The notes: generated from the sequence alone by a model not told the origin. Shown: positions 16,046-25,921, counted from the first letter of the stretch. The stretch: DNA of 55,211 bases from Paraburkholderia ferrariae NBRC 106233 (GCF_000685035.1 NZ_BAYB01000026.1:1-55211); one strand, 5' to 3'. Translations and numbers: made by a program.

Positions 16046-18435
16046 CAGCTTGCAGCCCCTGGCCAGGTCCAGTTCCGGATCGCGTCCGGATCGATCCCTT
16101 CCGCATGCGCGTAGGCGAGATGTTCGATGATCTGGCCGCGCAGCCACTCCTTCGTATGCGCGCCGACCGTGCGCAGCGCCGGCACGCGGTCGATGACGTC
16201 GATGGCCAGCGAGAAACGGTCCACCTGGTTGATGATCGCCAGTTCGAGTGGCGTGTTGATGTTGCCTTTCTCGCGGTAACCGTGGACGTGCATGTTGCGA
16301 TGGTTGGCCCGGTTGTAGGTCAGCTTGTGCACGAGCGACGCATAGGAATGGAAATTGAAGATCACCGGCCTGTCCGTCGTGAACAGCGAATCGAAGTCCC
16401 GGTCGGACAGCCCGTGCGGATGGTCGGTGTCCGGCATCAGGCGGAACAGATCCACCACGTTGACGAAGCGGATCTTCAGATCAGGGAAATGCGATCTGAG
16501 GATTTCCACCGCGGCCAGTGCCTCCATGGTTGCGATGTCACCGGCGCAGGCCATCACAACGTCCGGGTCCGCGCCCTGGTCGGTCGACGCCCAGTCCCAG
16601 ATGCCAATGCCCTTCGTGCAGTGAACGGCAGCGGCATTGGCATCCAGATACTGCAGATGGGGCTGCTTGTCGGCGACAATGACATTCACGTAGTCGCGGG
16701 AGCGCAGGCAGTGATCGGTCACGCTCAGCAGACAGTTCGCGTCAGGCGGGAGGTAAATGCGGACAACATCCGGACTTTTATTTGTGACGACATCAAGGAA
16801 GCCCGGGTCCTGGTGGGTAAAGCCGTTGTGGTCCTGCCGCCATACGAGCGAAGTAATGAGCAGGTTCAGCGACGGCACCGGCTTGCGCCAGTCCAGGTCG
16901 CGCTTTGATTTCTCGAGCCACTTGGCGTGCTGGTTGAACATCGAGTCGATCACGTGCACGAATGCTTCGTAGGTCGCAAAAAAACCGTGACGGCCTGTGA
17001 GCAGATACCCTTCAAGCCACCCTTCGAGCGTGTGTTCACTCAGCATCTCCATGACCCGGCCATCCGGCGAAAGATCCCCGCCGTCGGCATCGGATGGTTC
17101 GGTCTGCGCCAGCCAGGTCTTGGGCGACGCCTCGTAGACCGCCGTCAGGCGGTTGCTGGCCGTCTCGTCCGGTCCGAACATGCGGAAGGAGGTCATGTTC
17201 CGTCGCATGACGTCGCGCAGGAAACGGCCGAGCACCTCGGTCGTCGGAACATACCTGCTGCCCGGCCCCCTCACCTCGATCGCGTAGTCACGAAACTCCG
17301 GCATGTCGAGCGCGCGCGAAAGCAGTCCGCCGTTCGCGTGCGGATTGGCGCTGATCCGACGGTCGCCCCGCGGGGACAGTTCGCGCAGTTCAGGAACCAG
17401 CCGGCCCCGCTCGTCGAACAGGTCCTGCGGCGCATAGCTGCGCAGCCAGTCCTCTACCAGCTTCAGGCTTTCAGGGTTCGTGGCAGGATCCAGGACAGGC
17501 ACCTGATGGGCGCGCCACGATCCTTCGACACTGTGGCCGCCAACTTCCTTCGGCCCCGTCCATCCCTTCGGCGTGCGTAACACGATCATGGGCCAGCGCG
17601 GCCGCGTCGTGTCGCCGGTTTCGCGCGCATGCCGCTGGATCGCACGAATTTCATCCAGACACGTATCGAGCGTGGCGGCCATTTTCTGGTGCATCGTCAC
17701 CGGATCGTCACCCTCGACGAAGTAGGGCTTGTGGCCATACCCGATGAACAGCGCCTCGAGCTCTTCGTGCGGAATCCGCGCGAGGATGGTGGGGTTCGCA
17801 ATCTTGTAGCCATTCAGATGGAGCACCGGCAACACCGCCCCGTCGCGAACCGGATTGAGAAACTTGTTCGAGTGCCACGACGTCGCAAGCGGCCCGGTTT
17901 CGGCCTCGCCATCACCGACCGCCACTGTCACAACCAGATCCGGGTTATCGAATGCCGCGCCGTAGGCGTGCGAGAGACTGTAGCCAAGCTCACCGCCCTC
18001 GTGAATGGACCCCGGCGTTTCCGGTGTGCAATGCGAGCCGATGCCCCCCGGAAAGGAGAACTGACGAAAAAACCGTCGCATGCCAGGCTCATCCTCCGTG
18101 CAGTCCGGGTAGATCTCCGAATAGTGCCCTTCGAGATAGGCGTGTGAAAGCGTCGCCGGCGCGCCGTGCCCGGGGCCGGAGATGAAAATCACGTCGAGGT
18201 TCCGCTCGCGGATGACGCGATCCAGGTGCACGAGCACGAAGCTCTGTCCCGGATCGGAACCCCAATGGCCTAGCAGCCGGTTCTTGATATGTTCCGGTTT
18301 CAAAGGTTCGCGCAGCAAGGGGTTATCGCGCAGGTAGATCATGCCCGCGGAAAGATAGTTGCAGGCCAGCCAGTAGCGGTCCATGTTGCGCACCACATGA
18401 TCCGGCAACGGTTTCTGGCTCGGAGAATCAGTCAT
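16045..18435 (-). CDS. xfp: Phosphoketolase (xylulose-5-P/fructose-6-P)
   Basis: A 796-residue thiamine-diphosphate enzyme that splits xylulose 5-phosphate (and often fructose 6-phosphate) with phosphate, giving acetyl-phosphate plus glyceraldehyde 3-phosphate (or erythrose 4-phosphate). Signature stretches are FISGPGHGAPA (residues 85-95), SFPGGIGSHCTPETPGSIHEGGELGY (127-152) and the ThDP/metal-binding VGDGEAETGPLATSWHSNKF (173-192). NPHANGG and QDHNGFTHQDPG come later. I prefer the second of two adjacent ATGs (18435), since GGGAG lies 5 bp before it and only 2 bp before the first. The gene is 68 bp after the D-lactate dehydrogenase gene and overlaps the NRAMP gene by one base. No acetate kinase or phosphotransacetylase gene is in the window, so the acetyl-phosphate must be used elsewhere. 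Confidence 0.96.
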   Translation of the reverse strand: MTDSPSQKPLPDHVVRNMDRYWLACNYLSAGMIYLRDNPLLREPLKPEHIKNRLLGHWGSDPGQSFVLVHLDRVIRERNLDVIFISGPGHGAPATLSHAYLEGHYSEIYPDCTEDEPGMRRFFRQFSFPGGIGSHCTPETPGSIHEGGELGYSLSHAYGAAFDNPDLVVTVAVGDGEAETGPLATSWHSNKFLNPVRDGAVLPVLHLNGYKIANPTILARIPHEELEALFIGYGHKPYFVEGDDPVTMHQKMAATLDTCLDEIRAIQRHARETGDTTRPRWPMIVLRTPKGWTGPKEVGGHSVEGSWRAHQVPVLDPATNPESLKLVEDWLRSYAPQDLFDERGRLVPELRELSPRGDRRISANPHANGGLLSRALDMPEFRDYAIEVRGPGSRYVPTTEVLGRFLRDVMRRNMTSFRMFGPDETASNRLTAVYEASPKTWLAQTEPSDADGGDLSPDGRVMEMLSEHTLEGWLEGYLLTGRHGFFATYEAFVHVIDSMFNQHAKWLEKSKRDLDWRKPVPSLNLLITSLVWRQDHNGFTHQDPGFLDVVTNKSPDVVRIYLPPDANCLLSVTDHCLRSRDYVNVIVADKQPHLQYLDANAAAVHCTKGIGIWDWASTDQGADPDVVMACAGDIATMEALAAVEILRSHFPDLKIRFVNVVDLFRLMPDTDHPHGLSDRDFDSLFTTDRPVIFNFHSYASLVHKLTYNRANHRNMHVHGYREKGNINTPLELAIINQVDRFSLAIDVIDRVPALRTVGAHTKEWLRGQIIEHLAYAHAEGIDPDAIRNWTWPGAAS

Positions 18436-18503
18436 CATGGCTCCCAGGGGGAATATGGGGCGTCGGGCGCCTGCCAGGTTGGTGGCATCCCACCGCGAGC
18501 TGG

Positions 18504-19502
18504 TCACACGATCGCATTCGGGCATGCCACTGCCGAAACAAAACAGCGGATGTTATACAGCGTGACTTCGGCTATCTCACGCATTGCCTCGACCGTAAAA
18601 AAACCTTGGTGTCCCGTCACGAGAACGTTGGGAAAGGTCAGCAGCAACTGGAACACGTCGTCATCCAGAATGTTCGACGAGCGGTCACGAAAGAAAAGAA
18701 TCTCTTCCTGCTCGTACACGTCGATTGCGAGAGAGCCAAGATGCCTGCTTCTCAGGGCATCAATAACGGCACGCGTGTCGATCAGGCCGCCCCGCGACGT
18801 GTTGACCAGCATGGCGCCGCGTTTCATCTGTCCCAGCGTATCGCCGTCGATCATATGCCGGTTAGCGTCGGTTAGTGGACAGTGCAGCGACACGATGTCG
18901 GACTGTGCAAGAAGAACGTCGAGCGACACCTGGGTTCCGAGTTCCGCGAACGCCGACGAGACCGATACATCGAAGCCCAGGACCCGGCATCCGATGCCCT
19001 TGAAGATACGCGCGGTGGCCATACCGATCCGGCCCGTCCCGACGATGCCGACCGTCTTGCCCGACAGCGTCATACCGAGCAGTCCATCCAGCGAAAAATT
19101 GCCTTCGCGCACGCGCAACCACGCGCGGTTGGTATGCCGGTTGAGCGTCATCACCAGTGCGAGCGCATGTTCTGCGACCGCTTCGGGAGAATACGCCGGC
19201 ACGCGGGCCACGAAAAACCCCAGCCTTTCCGATGCCTGGATGTCGACATTGTTGAAGCCTGCGCAACGCAAAAAGATGGCACGCACGCCTTGCCCGGCCA
19301 GCGCTTCGAGTACCGCCGCGTCGAGCCTGTCATTCACGAAAACGCAAACGGCGTCTGCCCCCTGAGCCAGAGAGACGGTCTGGTTCGAAAGCGACGCTTC
19401 CTGATACACGAACTCGACATCCAGCCCGGCCCCATGGCGTTGCAGGCTCTCTTCGAGAAAGCGCCGGTCGTACGGTTGACTGCTAAAAACGGTAATCCGC
19501 AT
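18504..19502 (-). CDS. ldhA: D-lactate dehydrogenase, LdhA type
   Basis: A 332-residue NAD-dependent D-2-hydroxyacid dehydrogenase close to the fermentative LdhA family. LRCAGFNNVD (78-87), VPAYSPEAVAEHA (101-113) and the Rossmann loop VGTGRIG (154-160) are all present. LHCPLT, VNTSRGGLID with the substrate-binding Arg, DVYEQE with the catalytic Glu, and GHQGFFT with the catalytic His are also there, as is the C-terminal CPNAIV ending. It reduces pyruvate to D-lactate and regenerates NAD+ when respiration is limited. The ATG at 19502 has GGAGA suitably spaced. It starts 11 bp after the dihydroorotate-dehydrogenase-like gene and precedes phosphoketolase. Confidence 0.93.
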   Translation of the reverse strand: MRITVFSSQPYDRRFLEESLQRHGAGLDVEFVYQEASLSNQTVSLAQGADAVCVFVNDRLDAAVLEALAGQGVRAIFLRCAGFNNVDIQASERLGFFVARVPAYSPEAVAEHALALVMTLNRHTNRAWLRVREGNFSLDGLLGMTLSGKTVGIVGTGRIGMATARIFKGIGCRVLGFDVSVSSAFAELGTQVSLDVLLAQSDIVSLHCPLTDANRHMIDGDTLGQMKRGAMLVNTSRGGLIDTRAVIDALRSRHLGSLAIDVYEQEEILFFRDRSSNILDDDVFQLLLTFPNVLVTGHQGFFTVEAMREIAEVTLYNIRCFVSAVACPNAIV

Positions 19503-19513
19503 CCGTCTCTCCG

Positions 19514-20536
19514 CTATGCATCCAGATGGCGCCCACTCCACGCCTGAAGCTGGGCGAGATATTGCCCGCGGGTGTATGCCCTCGGGTCTTTCAGGCGCGC
19601 AAAGCTCATCGCACCGCGGATACCATCAAGCGAAGCAACGCCCCGAGTCTCGAGCCACTCGTCCAGCCCGCGCAGTATCGTGCTGAAACAGCCTGGACCG
19701 TCGCGCAATACCGCTGACGTCACCATGACCACGTCCGCGCCCGCATAGAGGTATTTGATCGCCTGTTCGGCATTCTCCACCCCGGTCGACGCGGCGAGCG
19801 ACGCCTGCACCCGTCCTGCCAGCAGCCCGATCCACTGCAGCGGCAGGCGTATGTCAACCGGCTGACTCAGGACCGGCTCGCTCGAAAGGGTAAGCCGATA
19901 CAGATCGATGTCCGGCTGCACAAACCGGTTGAATATCACGAGTCCGGCAGCGCCTGCCTCCACAAAACGGCTTGCCATGTTTCCCACGTTGGTGAAGTAT
20001 GGCCCCATCTTTACGGATAACGGGATCGTGAGGGCTCCGTGGAGTTCCTGCACGGTCCTGACGTAGCGCATCTCGATCGCTGAACCGCTTTCCGAAAGAT
20101 CGGTCGGTACCGCAAACAGGTTCAACTCGAGCGCGTGCGCACCCGCCTGCTGAAGCTGCCGCCCATGGTCCAGCCAGCCCCCGGGCGTCGTCCCGTTCAT
20201 GCTCGCAATCACGGGAATAGACAGACGATCGCGCGCGCGACGCACCAGATCCAGGTAGCGCTCGGGAAGAAGCCCGTATGGGCCGGACGCAATGTGTACC
20301 GGAGGAAGATAGTGCTGGGGCGCTTCGGCGCTATGATCGACGCCCATCGAGAGGATCGCCTCGCGCCGGCTGCCCACGGCGTCGATCTGCTCTTCGAAGA
20401 GCGACGGCAGCACGACAGCGGCCGCGCCGGCATCCTCCAGACGCATCAGATGATCGAGTTGCCCATTCGCGGGCGATGCCGATGCGACGAGCGGATTACC
20501 CAGCGTCAACCCGAGCCAGGATGTCGTCAGATCCAT
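19514..20536 (-). CDS. Dihydroorotate-dehydrogenase-like flavoprotein
   Basis: A 340-residue FMN-type TIM-barrel protein resembling class 1 dihydroorotate dehydrogenases. It starts MDLTTSWLGLTLGNPLVASA, then has MNGTTPGGWLDHGRQLQQAGAHALELNL, SVKMGPYFTN, VIFNRF and a phosphate-binding end (VENAEQAIKYLYAGADVVMVTSA). This variant usually accompanies pyruvate:ferredoxin oxidoreductase genes rather than pyrimidine genes, as it does here, where nifJ lies 45 bp upstream. That context suggests a redox role with PFOR and not pyrimidine synthesis, but no reaction has been shown to my knowledge. It is followed at 11 bp by ldhA. Confidence 0.9.
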   Translation of the reverse strand: MDLTTSWLGLTLGNPLVASASPANGQLDHLMRLEDAGAAAVVLPSLFEEQIDAVGSRREAILSMGVDHSAEAPQHYLPPVHIASGPYGLLPERYLDLVRRARDRLSIPVIASMNGTTPGGWLDHGRQLQQAGAHALELNLFAVPTDLSESGSAIEMRYVRTVQELHGALTIPLSVKMGPYFTNVGNMASRFVEAGAAGLVIFNRFVQPDIDLYRLTLSSEPVLSQPVDIRLPLQWIGLLAGRVQASLAASTGVENAEQAIKYLYAGADVVMVTSAVLRDGPGCFSTILRGLDEWLETRGVASLDGIRGAMSFARLKDPRAYTRGQYLAQLQAWSGRHLDA

Positions 20537-20581
20537 TGCGCGTTCTCCTCGTAATACACATGCGGGCGCGATATGCGGCCG

Positions 20582-23500
20582 TCATGCGTCGACCCTGCTG
20601 GCACCGTTGACGGACGGCGCATTGTTCCAGAACCGGCTGCCGTCGCGGGCCGCAAGATCCTCGTACTGGCGAAACTTTTCGTCGACCCATCGTTGTGCCG
20701 CGTCCAGCAGACGGGCCGCCGTATCACCGTCGCTCTCAGCCAGCGAACTGTAGCGGATCTCGTTGTACGCATAGTCTTTCAGCGGAATGGAAGGCCGCAA
20801 CGAGTCGAGCTGGAAAGGATTCGCACCGACCTGTCGCATGGCCGGGTTATAGCGGAACAGGGGCCAGTAACCACTGACCGTCGCGAGCGCCTGCTGGTGC
20901 ATGCCCTGACGCATGTCGATACCGTGCGCAATGCAATGGCTATACGCGAGAATCAGCGACGGACCGTCGTAAGCCTCCGCCTCACGAAACGCCTGCAGGG
21001 TCTGCTGCGGGTTCGCACCCATCGCGACCTGGGCGACATAGATGTTGCCATAGGCGATCGCCTGCAATGCCAGATCCTTTCGGGGCACGCGTTTGCCAGC
21101 CGCCGCGAACTTGGCGACCGCCGCGAGCGGTGTTGCCTTCGACGATTGCCCGCCGGTGTTCGAATACACCTCGGTGTCGAGCACGAGCACATTCACGTCA
21201 CGGCCCTGTGCGAGCACATGATCGAGGCCGCCATAACCGATGTCATAGGCCCAGCCATCTCCGCCGACAAGCCAGATACTGCGCCGAACGAGGTGGTCGA
21301 CCACTGACAGCAGGTCACTTGCCCGTACATCATCGGGGAGCCCCAGCAGACGGGTCTTCAGCAGTGCCACACGCTCACGCTGTGCACGAATGTCGGACTC
21401 CTGCGTCTGGGGTCCCTCCAGGATGGCCGCTGCGAGATCTGCGCCAACCTGCGGCGCCAGCTCCTTGAGCCGGCGGTGCGCGAGCGCCAGTTGCTGATCG
21501 GCTGCGAGCCGGAAGCCCAGCCCGAACTCCGCGTTATCCTCGAACAGCGAGTTCGACCATGCTGGCCCCCGGCCTTCCTTATCCTTCGACCACGGCGTAA
21601 CGGGCAGATTGCCGCCGTAGATCGAGGAGCACCCCGTCGCATTCGCGATCTGCAGCCGGTCGCCGAAAAGCTGGCTTAGCAGGCGCAGATACGGCGTTTC
21701 CCCACACCCCGCGCATGCCCCCGGGAACTCGAACAACGGCTGGAGGAACTGAACGCCCCGCACGTTTGCAAAATCGACGCGGGCCCGGTCATTGACCGGC
21801 AGCGATTCGAAGAAGCGGATGTTGCCGCGCTCCAGCTCCAGGACAGGCAGCTTGTCGACGATATTCAGGGCCTTCGTTTCCGGCTCCACGGCGCTGTATG
21901 CAGGACAGGCTTCGACACACAGCCCGCATCCGGTGCAGTCCTCGACATAGATCTGCAGCGAAAAACGGGCTTCCGGATAGCCGCGAGCATTGACAGGGGC
22001 GGACGGAAACGATTCCGGGGCGCCGGCGAGGCGATCCTCGTGAAAATAGCGGGCGCGGATCACGCCATGGGGACACACGAAACCGCACTGCCCGCACTGG
22101 ATGCACAGGTCGCTGCGCCACTGCGGCACCGTGTCGGACACGTTGCGTTTCTCGTAAGCGCTCGTGCCCGACGGGAACGTGCCGTCCGCAGGCATGAGGC
22201 TGACGGGAATGGCATCACCCTTGCCGGCGAACATCATCGCAGTAACGTCGCGCACGAAACCGGGTGCATCGATCGGCACGACTGGCGGGGGCTCGCCGCC
22301 GTCCGCCGTCTCCGGCACCTTCACCTGTTGCATTCGGGCCAGCGCGCCATCGACCGCGGCGTCGTTCATCTGTACGACCCGCTCGCCCTGTCGTCCGTAT
22401 GTTTTGCGGATTGCCCTCTTGATCGCCGCGATCGCCTCATCGCGTGGCAATACGCCGGACAGTGCAAAGAAACAGGTCTGCAGCAGCGTATTCACGCGAA
22501 AGCCGAGACCCAGTTCGCGCGCGGCGGCCGACGCATCGATCACATAGACGTTCAGCTTGCGGTCGATGATCGTCTGCTGCACCGGGCGCGGCAGGTACTC
22601 CCATACTGCGTCAGCGGAATAGGGCGCGTTGAGCAGGAAGGTCGCGCCCGGCGCGGCGTATTGCAACACGTCCACGCGCTCAAGGAAGTCGAAACGATGG
22701 CATGCCACGAAGCCAGCCCGGCTGATCAGGTACGGCGCGTGAATCGGGCGTGGGCCGAAACGCAGATGCGATACCGTCTGCGCGCCGGACTTGTGCGAGT
22801 CGTACACGAAGTAGCCCTGCGCATAGTTGCCGGTGTCCTCGCCGATGATTTTCACGCTGTTCTTGTTCGCGCCGACCGTGCCGTCCGCACCCAGTCCGTA
22901 AAAAACGGCCCGCGTCACATCGTCCGGCTCGATGTCGAATGCCGGATCGTAATCGAGACTCAGATGCGTGACGTCGTCTTCTATCCCCACGCTGAAGCTA
23001 TGACGCGGCTGCGATTGTTCCAGTTCATCGAACACGGCCTTCGCCATCGCCGGGGTGAAGTCCTTGCTTGAGATCCCATAGCGGCCACCGGTCACCAGCG
23101 GCAACGATGCACGCTCGCCGCGACTGAACGCGTTTGCCAGCGTCGCGACCACGTCCTGGTAAAGTGGCTCCCCCGAAGCACCCGGCTCCTTGGTCTGTTC
23201 CAGAACGGCGATACGCGTGACCGACGCAGGCAACTCCGCCAGGAAATGGGCGGCTGAAAACGGCCGGTAAAGCCGCACCTGCAGCACGCCTACCCTGCGA
23301 CCCTGCGCGGTAAGCGTCTTGACGGTTTCCTGCACGGTTTGCGCGCCCGAGCCCATCAGCACGATGACGTGTTCCGGGTCCGGCGCGCCGGCATATTCGA
23401 ACAGCCGGTAACGGCGCCCGGTCAGGTCACCAAAGCTGTTCATGAGCTTTTCGACAATACCCGGGACCGCATCGTAATAGCGGTTGACCGCCTCGCGGGC

Positions 23501-24175
23501 CTGGAAATAAGTGTCGGGATTATGTGCCGTGCCGCGCACGAACGGCCGCTCGGGACTGAGGGCGCGGCCACGATGCGCACGGATCAGTTCGTCGTCAATC
23601 ATCGCGCGCAGCACGTCATCGTCGAGCAGTTCGAGCGTGTTCAGTTCGTGAGACGTACGAAATCCATCGAAGAAATGAAGGAACGGCACGCGCGATTCGA
23701 GGGTTGCAGCCTGTGCAATGAGTGCGCTGTCGTGCGCCTCCTGCACCGAAGCGGCGCTGAGCAGTGCAAAGCCCGTCATCCGCGCGGCCATCACGTCGGA
23801 GTGATCGCCGAAGATTGACAGTGCTGACGTCGCGAGTGAGCGGGCCGCCACATGAAAGACCGTCGAAGTCAGCTCGCCTGCGATCTTGTACATGTTGGGC
23901 AGCATCAGCATCAGCCCCTGGGATGCGGTGAACGTCGTCGTCAACGCACCCGATTGCAACGCGCCGTGCACTGCGCCCGCGGCACCTCCTTCTGCCTGCA
24001 TCTCCTGCACGACCGGCAGATTGCCCCACAGGTTCTGAATGCCTTCTGCCGTCCATTGATCCGCCAGCTCCGCCATCGGCGAGGACGGCGTGATCGGGAA
24101 GATCGCACACACTTCGTTCAGTTTATAGGCAACGGTCGCAACCGCCGTATTGCCATCCATCGTGCTCCGGGTCAT
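20582..24175 (-). CDS. nifJ: Pyruvate:ferredoxin (flavodoxin) oxidoreductase
   Basis: A 1197-residue single-chain PFOR that oxidises pyruvate with CoA to acetyl-CoA and CO2, passing electrons to ferredoxin or flavodoxin. Domain order is intact. Domain I comes first (GNTAVATVAYKLNEVCAIFP, ITPSSPMAE), then the CoA/core region (FDELEQSQP, LGADGTVGANKNSVKIIGED). The gamma/EKR domain (TSAYEKRNVSD) is followed by two 4Fe-4S motifs, CIQCGQCGFVCPHG and CTGCGLCVEACPAY. The C-terminal ThDP domain contains CAGCGETPYLRLLSQLFGDR, GDGWAYDIGYGG and DTEVYSNTGGQSSK. The ATG at 24175 overlaps the upstream oxidoreductase stop as ATGA, and GGAGG is 7 bp upstream. PFOR is oxygen-sensitive in most hosts, which fits the FNR box heading this array. 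Confidence 0.96.
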   Translation of the reverse strand: MTRSTMDGNTAVATVAYKLNEVCAIFPITPSSPMAELADQWTAEGIQNLWGNLPVVQEMQAEGGAAGAVHGALQSGALTTTFTASQGLMLMLPNMYKIAGELTSTVFHVAARSLATSALSIFGDHSDVMAARMTGFALLSAASVQEAHDSALIAQAATLESRVPFLHFFDGFRTSHELNTLELLDDDVLRAMIDDELIRAHRGRALSPERPFVRGTAHNPDTYFQAREAVNRYYDAVPGIVEKLMNSFGDLTGRRYRLFEYAGAPDPEHVIVLMGSGAQTVQETVKTLTAQGRRVGVLQVRLYRPFSAAHFLAELPASVTRIAVLEQTKEPGASGEPLYQDVVATLANAFSRGERASLPLVTGGRYGISSKDFTPAMAKAVFDELEQSQPRHSFSVGIEDDVTHLSLDYDPAFDIEPDDVTRAVFYGLGADGTVGANKNSVKIIGEDTGNYAQGYFVYDSHKSGAQTVSHLRFGPRPIHAPYLISRAGFVACHRFDFLERVDVLQYAAPGATFLLNAPYSADAVWEYLPRPVQQTIIDRKLNVYVIDASAAARELGLGFRVNTLLQTCFFALSGVLPRDEAIAAIKRAIRKTYGRQGERVVQMNDAAVDGALARMQQVKVPETADGGEPPPVVPIDAPGFVRDVTAMMFAGKGDAIPVSLMPADGTFPSGTSAYEKRNVSDTVPQWRSDLCIQCGQCGFVCPHGVIRARYFHEDRLAGAPESFPSAPVNARGYPEARFSLQIYVEDCTGCGLCVEACPAYSAVEPETKALNIVDKLPVLELERGNIRFFESLPVNDRARVDFANVRGVQFLQPLFEFPGACAGCGETPYLRLLSQLFGDRLQIANATGCSSIYGGNLPVTPWSKDKEGRGPAWSNSLFEDNAEFGLGFRLAADQQLALAHRRLKELAPQVGADLAAAILEGPQTQESDIRAQRERVALLKTRLLGLPDDVRASDLLSVVDHLVRRSIWLVGGDGWAYDIGYGGLDHVLAQGRDVNVLVLDTEVYSNTGGQSSKATPLAAVAKFAAAGKRVPRKDLALQAIAYGNIYVAQVAMGANPQQTLQAFREAEAYDGPSLILAYSHCIAHGIDMRQGMHQQALATVSGYWPLFRYNPAMRQVGANPFQLDSLRPSIPLKDYAYNEIRYSSLAESDGDTAARLLDAAQRWVDEKFRQYEDLAARDGSRFWNNAPSVNGASRVDA

Positions 24176-25830
24176 CGCGGGACCTCCATGGCAGGGACAG
24201 CAATCGCGTCCGTCTCCGGCACCATGTCGATCGCATGGCAAGGGCACTGTTCAAAACAGACCGCGCAACCGGTACAACGCTCGAGTCTCACCTGATAGCC
24301 CCTGGTTGGCCCGAGCCGCTCGATGGCCTGGGTCGGACACGCGGCGTAGCAGTTGTCGCACTCGTAGCAGTTGCCGCAGGAGAGGCAACGACGCGCCTCG
24401 TGAAGCGCCTGGCCTTCGTCAAGGCTGCCAAGCACCTCCTCGAAACCACCGCGCTCGCCGACAGGCAGTGCGGGCTGGGTGGACGGTATCGCATCGCTGT
24501 ACAGTGGCAGGTGCAGCGCATCGAATCCGACGACTGCATGGCGCTCAGACCTGATGAGCGAGGCGCCGCCAAGCCACGCGTCGATGTGACGGGCCGCGCG
24601 TTTGCCGTGGCCCGTCGCCGTGGTCACCGTGCGGTTTGCCGGCGTCATGTCGCCGCCCGCGAAAATGCCGGCGCAGCCCGTCTGAAAATCCTCGCCGACA
24701 ATCACTGTGCCATCCGCTGCGAAGCCAATGCCCTGGACAGTGCGCAGGAATCCCGTGTCGGTTTGCTGGCCGAGTGCGAGAATCAGCGAATCGGCTTCCA
24801 GCGTCTCGTACTCGCCGGTCGGCTGCGCGCGGCCATTGCCATCCAGACGCATCTTTTCCACCCGGACGGACGTCCCGTCAACGTCCCGGATACTCGACAG
24901 CCACTGGATGCGCACGCCCTCTTCCAGCGCCTCTGCAGCTTCGAACGGCAGCGCGCCCATGTGCTCGCGGTCACGGTAATAGACGATCACCGCTTCTTCC
25001 GCGCCCAGCCGACGCGCGGTGCGCGCCGCATCCATCGCGGTATTCCCGCCGCCGTACACCATCACGCGCCGCCCCAGTTGCGGCCGCTCCCCCGTGCCGG
25101 CCGCGCGCAGCAACGTAACCGCGTCGAGCACCCGCGCCGCATCGCGAGCCGGAATGTCGATGTGCCGGGCCACCTGGGCACCTATGGCAAGCAGCACCGC
25201 ATCAAAGCGGCCCGTCGACTTCTCCGAGAGCACGTCCTCCACCTTCCGGTTCAGCACAATACGGATGCCAAGCGACTCGAGGCGACCGATCTCATGGTCC
25301 AGGACATCGCGCGGCAACCGGTATGCCGGAATCCCGAAGTGCAGCATGCCGCCGGCTACCGGGCCCGCCTCATGGATCTCGACCGAATGACCGCGCAGGG
25401 CAAGATGCCATGCGGCGGAAAGACCGCATGGCCCGGCGCCCACGATCAGCACGCGCCTGCCAGAGGGCGGTGCTGGCGTGACCTGCCAGCCGTGCTCAAG
25501 CGCCTGATCGCCGAGAAAGCGCTCTACCGCGTGCACGGAAACCGCGCTGTCGAGCGAGCCCCGATTGCATGCCGTCTCGCATGGGTGATAGCAAACCCGA
25601 CCGTGGATGGCGGGAAATGGATTATCCGTGACCAGGCGTCGCCACGCGGCTTCGTACTTTCCGGCCTGCGCCAGCGCGAGCCAGCCCTGGATGTCCTCGC
25701 CGGCGGGGCACGCGTCGTTGCAGGGTGGCAGCAGATCGTGCCAGACCGGATGCTGCGTGCGCACCGGCCCCGTCGCCTGCCGACGGGTCAGGTCCACGGC
25801 AGGACTCATGTTTTGCAGGCGGATGTTCAT
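24172..25830 (-). CDS. GltD-like NAD(P)-binding oxidoreductase with ferredoxin domain
   Basis: A 552-residue flavoprotein related to the small subunit of glutamate synthase. The N-terminal iron-sulfur region has PPCNDACPAGEDIQGW and GRVCYHPCETACNRG. The FAD site is VLIVGAGPCGLSAAWHLA and the NAD(P)H site VMVYGGGNTAMDAARTA, with a closing ATGHGKRAARHID. The C-terminus adds CLSCGNCYECDNCYAACP and CTGCAVCFEQCPCHAID, a ferredoxin-like two-cluster module. It probably exchanges electrons between NAD(P)H and ferredoxin for the overlapping PFOR gene (ATGA overlap). I start at the ATG at 25830, since GGAGG lies 5 bp upstream and overlaps the earlier in-frame ATG. The electron partner is inferred from context only. 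Confidence 0.9.
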   Translation of the reverse strand: MNIRLQNMSPAVDLTRRQATGPVRTQHPVWHDLLPPCNDACPAGEDIQGWLALAQAGKYEAAWRRLVTDNPFPAIHGRVCYHPCETACNRGSLDSAVSVHAVERFLGDQALEHGWQVTPAPPSGRRVLIVGAGPCGLSAAWHLALRGHSVEIHEAGPVAGGMLHFGIPAYRLPRDVLDHEIGRLESLGIRIVLNRKVEDVLSEKSTGRFDAVLLAIGAQVARHIDIPARDAARVLDAVTLLRAAGTGERPQLGRRVMVYGGGNTAMDAARTARRLGAEEAVIVYYRDREHMGALPFEAAEALEEGVRIQWLSSIRDVDGTSVRVEKMRLDGNGRAQPTGEYETLEADSLILALGQQTDTGFLRTVQGIGFAADGTVIVGEDFQTGCAGIFAGGDMTPANRTVTTATGHGKRAARHIDAWLGGASLIRSERHAVVGFDALHLPLYSDAIPSTQPALPVGERGGFEEVLGSLDEGQALHEARRCLSCGNCYECDNCYAACPTQAIERLGPTRGYQVRLERCTGCAVCFEQCPCHAIDMVPETDAIAVPAMEVPR

Positions 25831-25921
25831 TCGAACCTCCATTCGTATGTGGGGTATCCGTGGATTCGCGCTCCGGTTTCTGTATGCCGGATGTCGCGAC
25901 CCGTCCCAGGGACAAGAGCAC

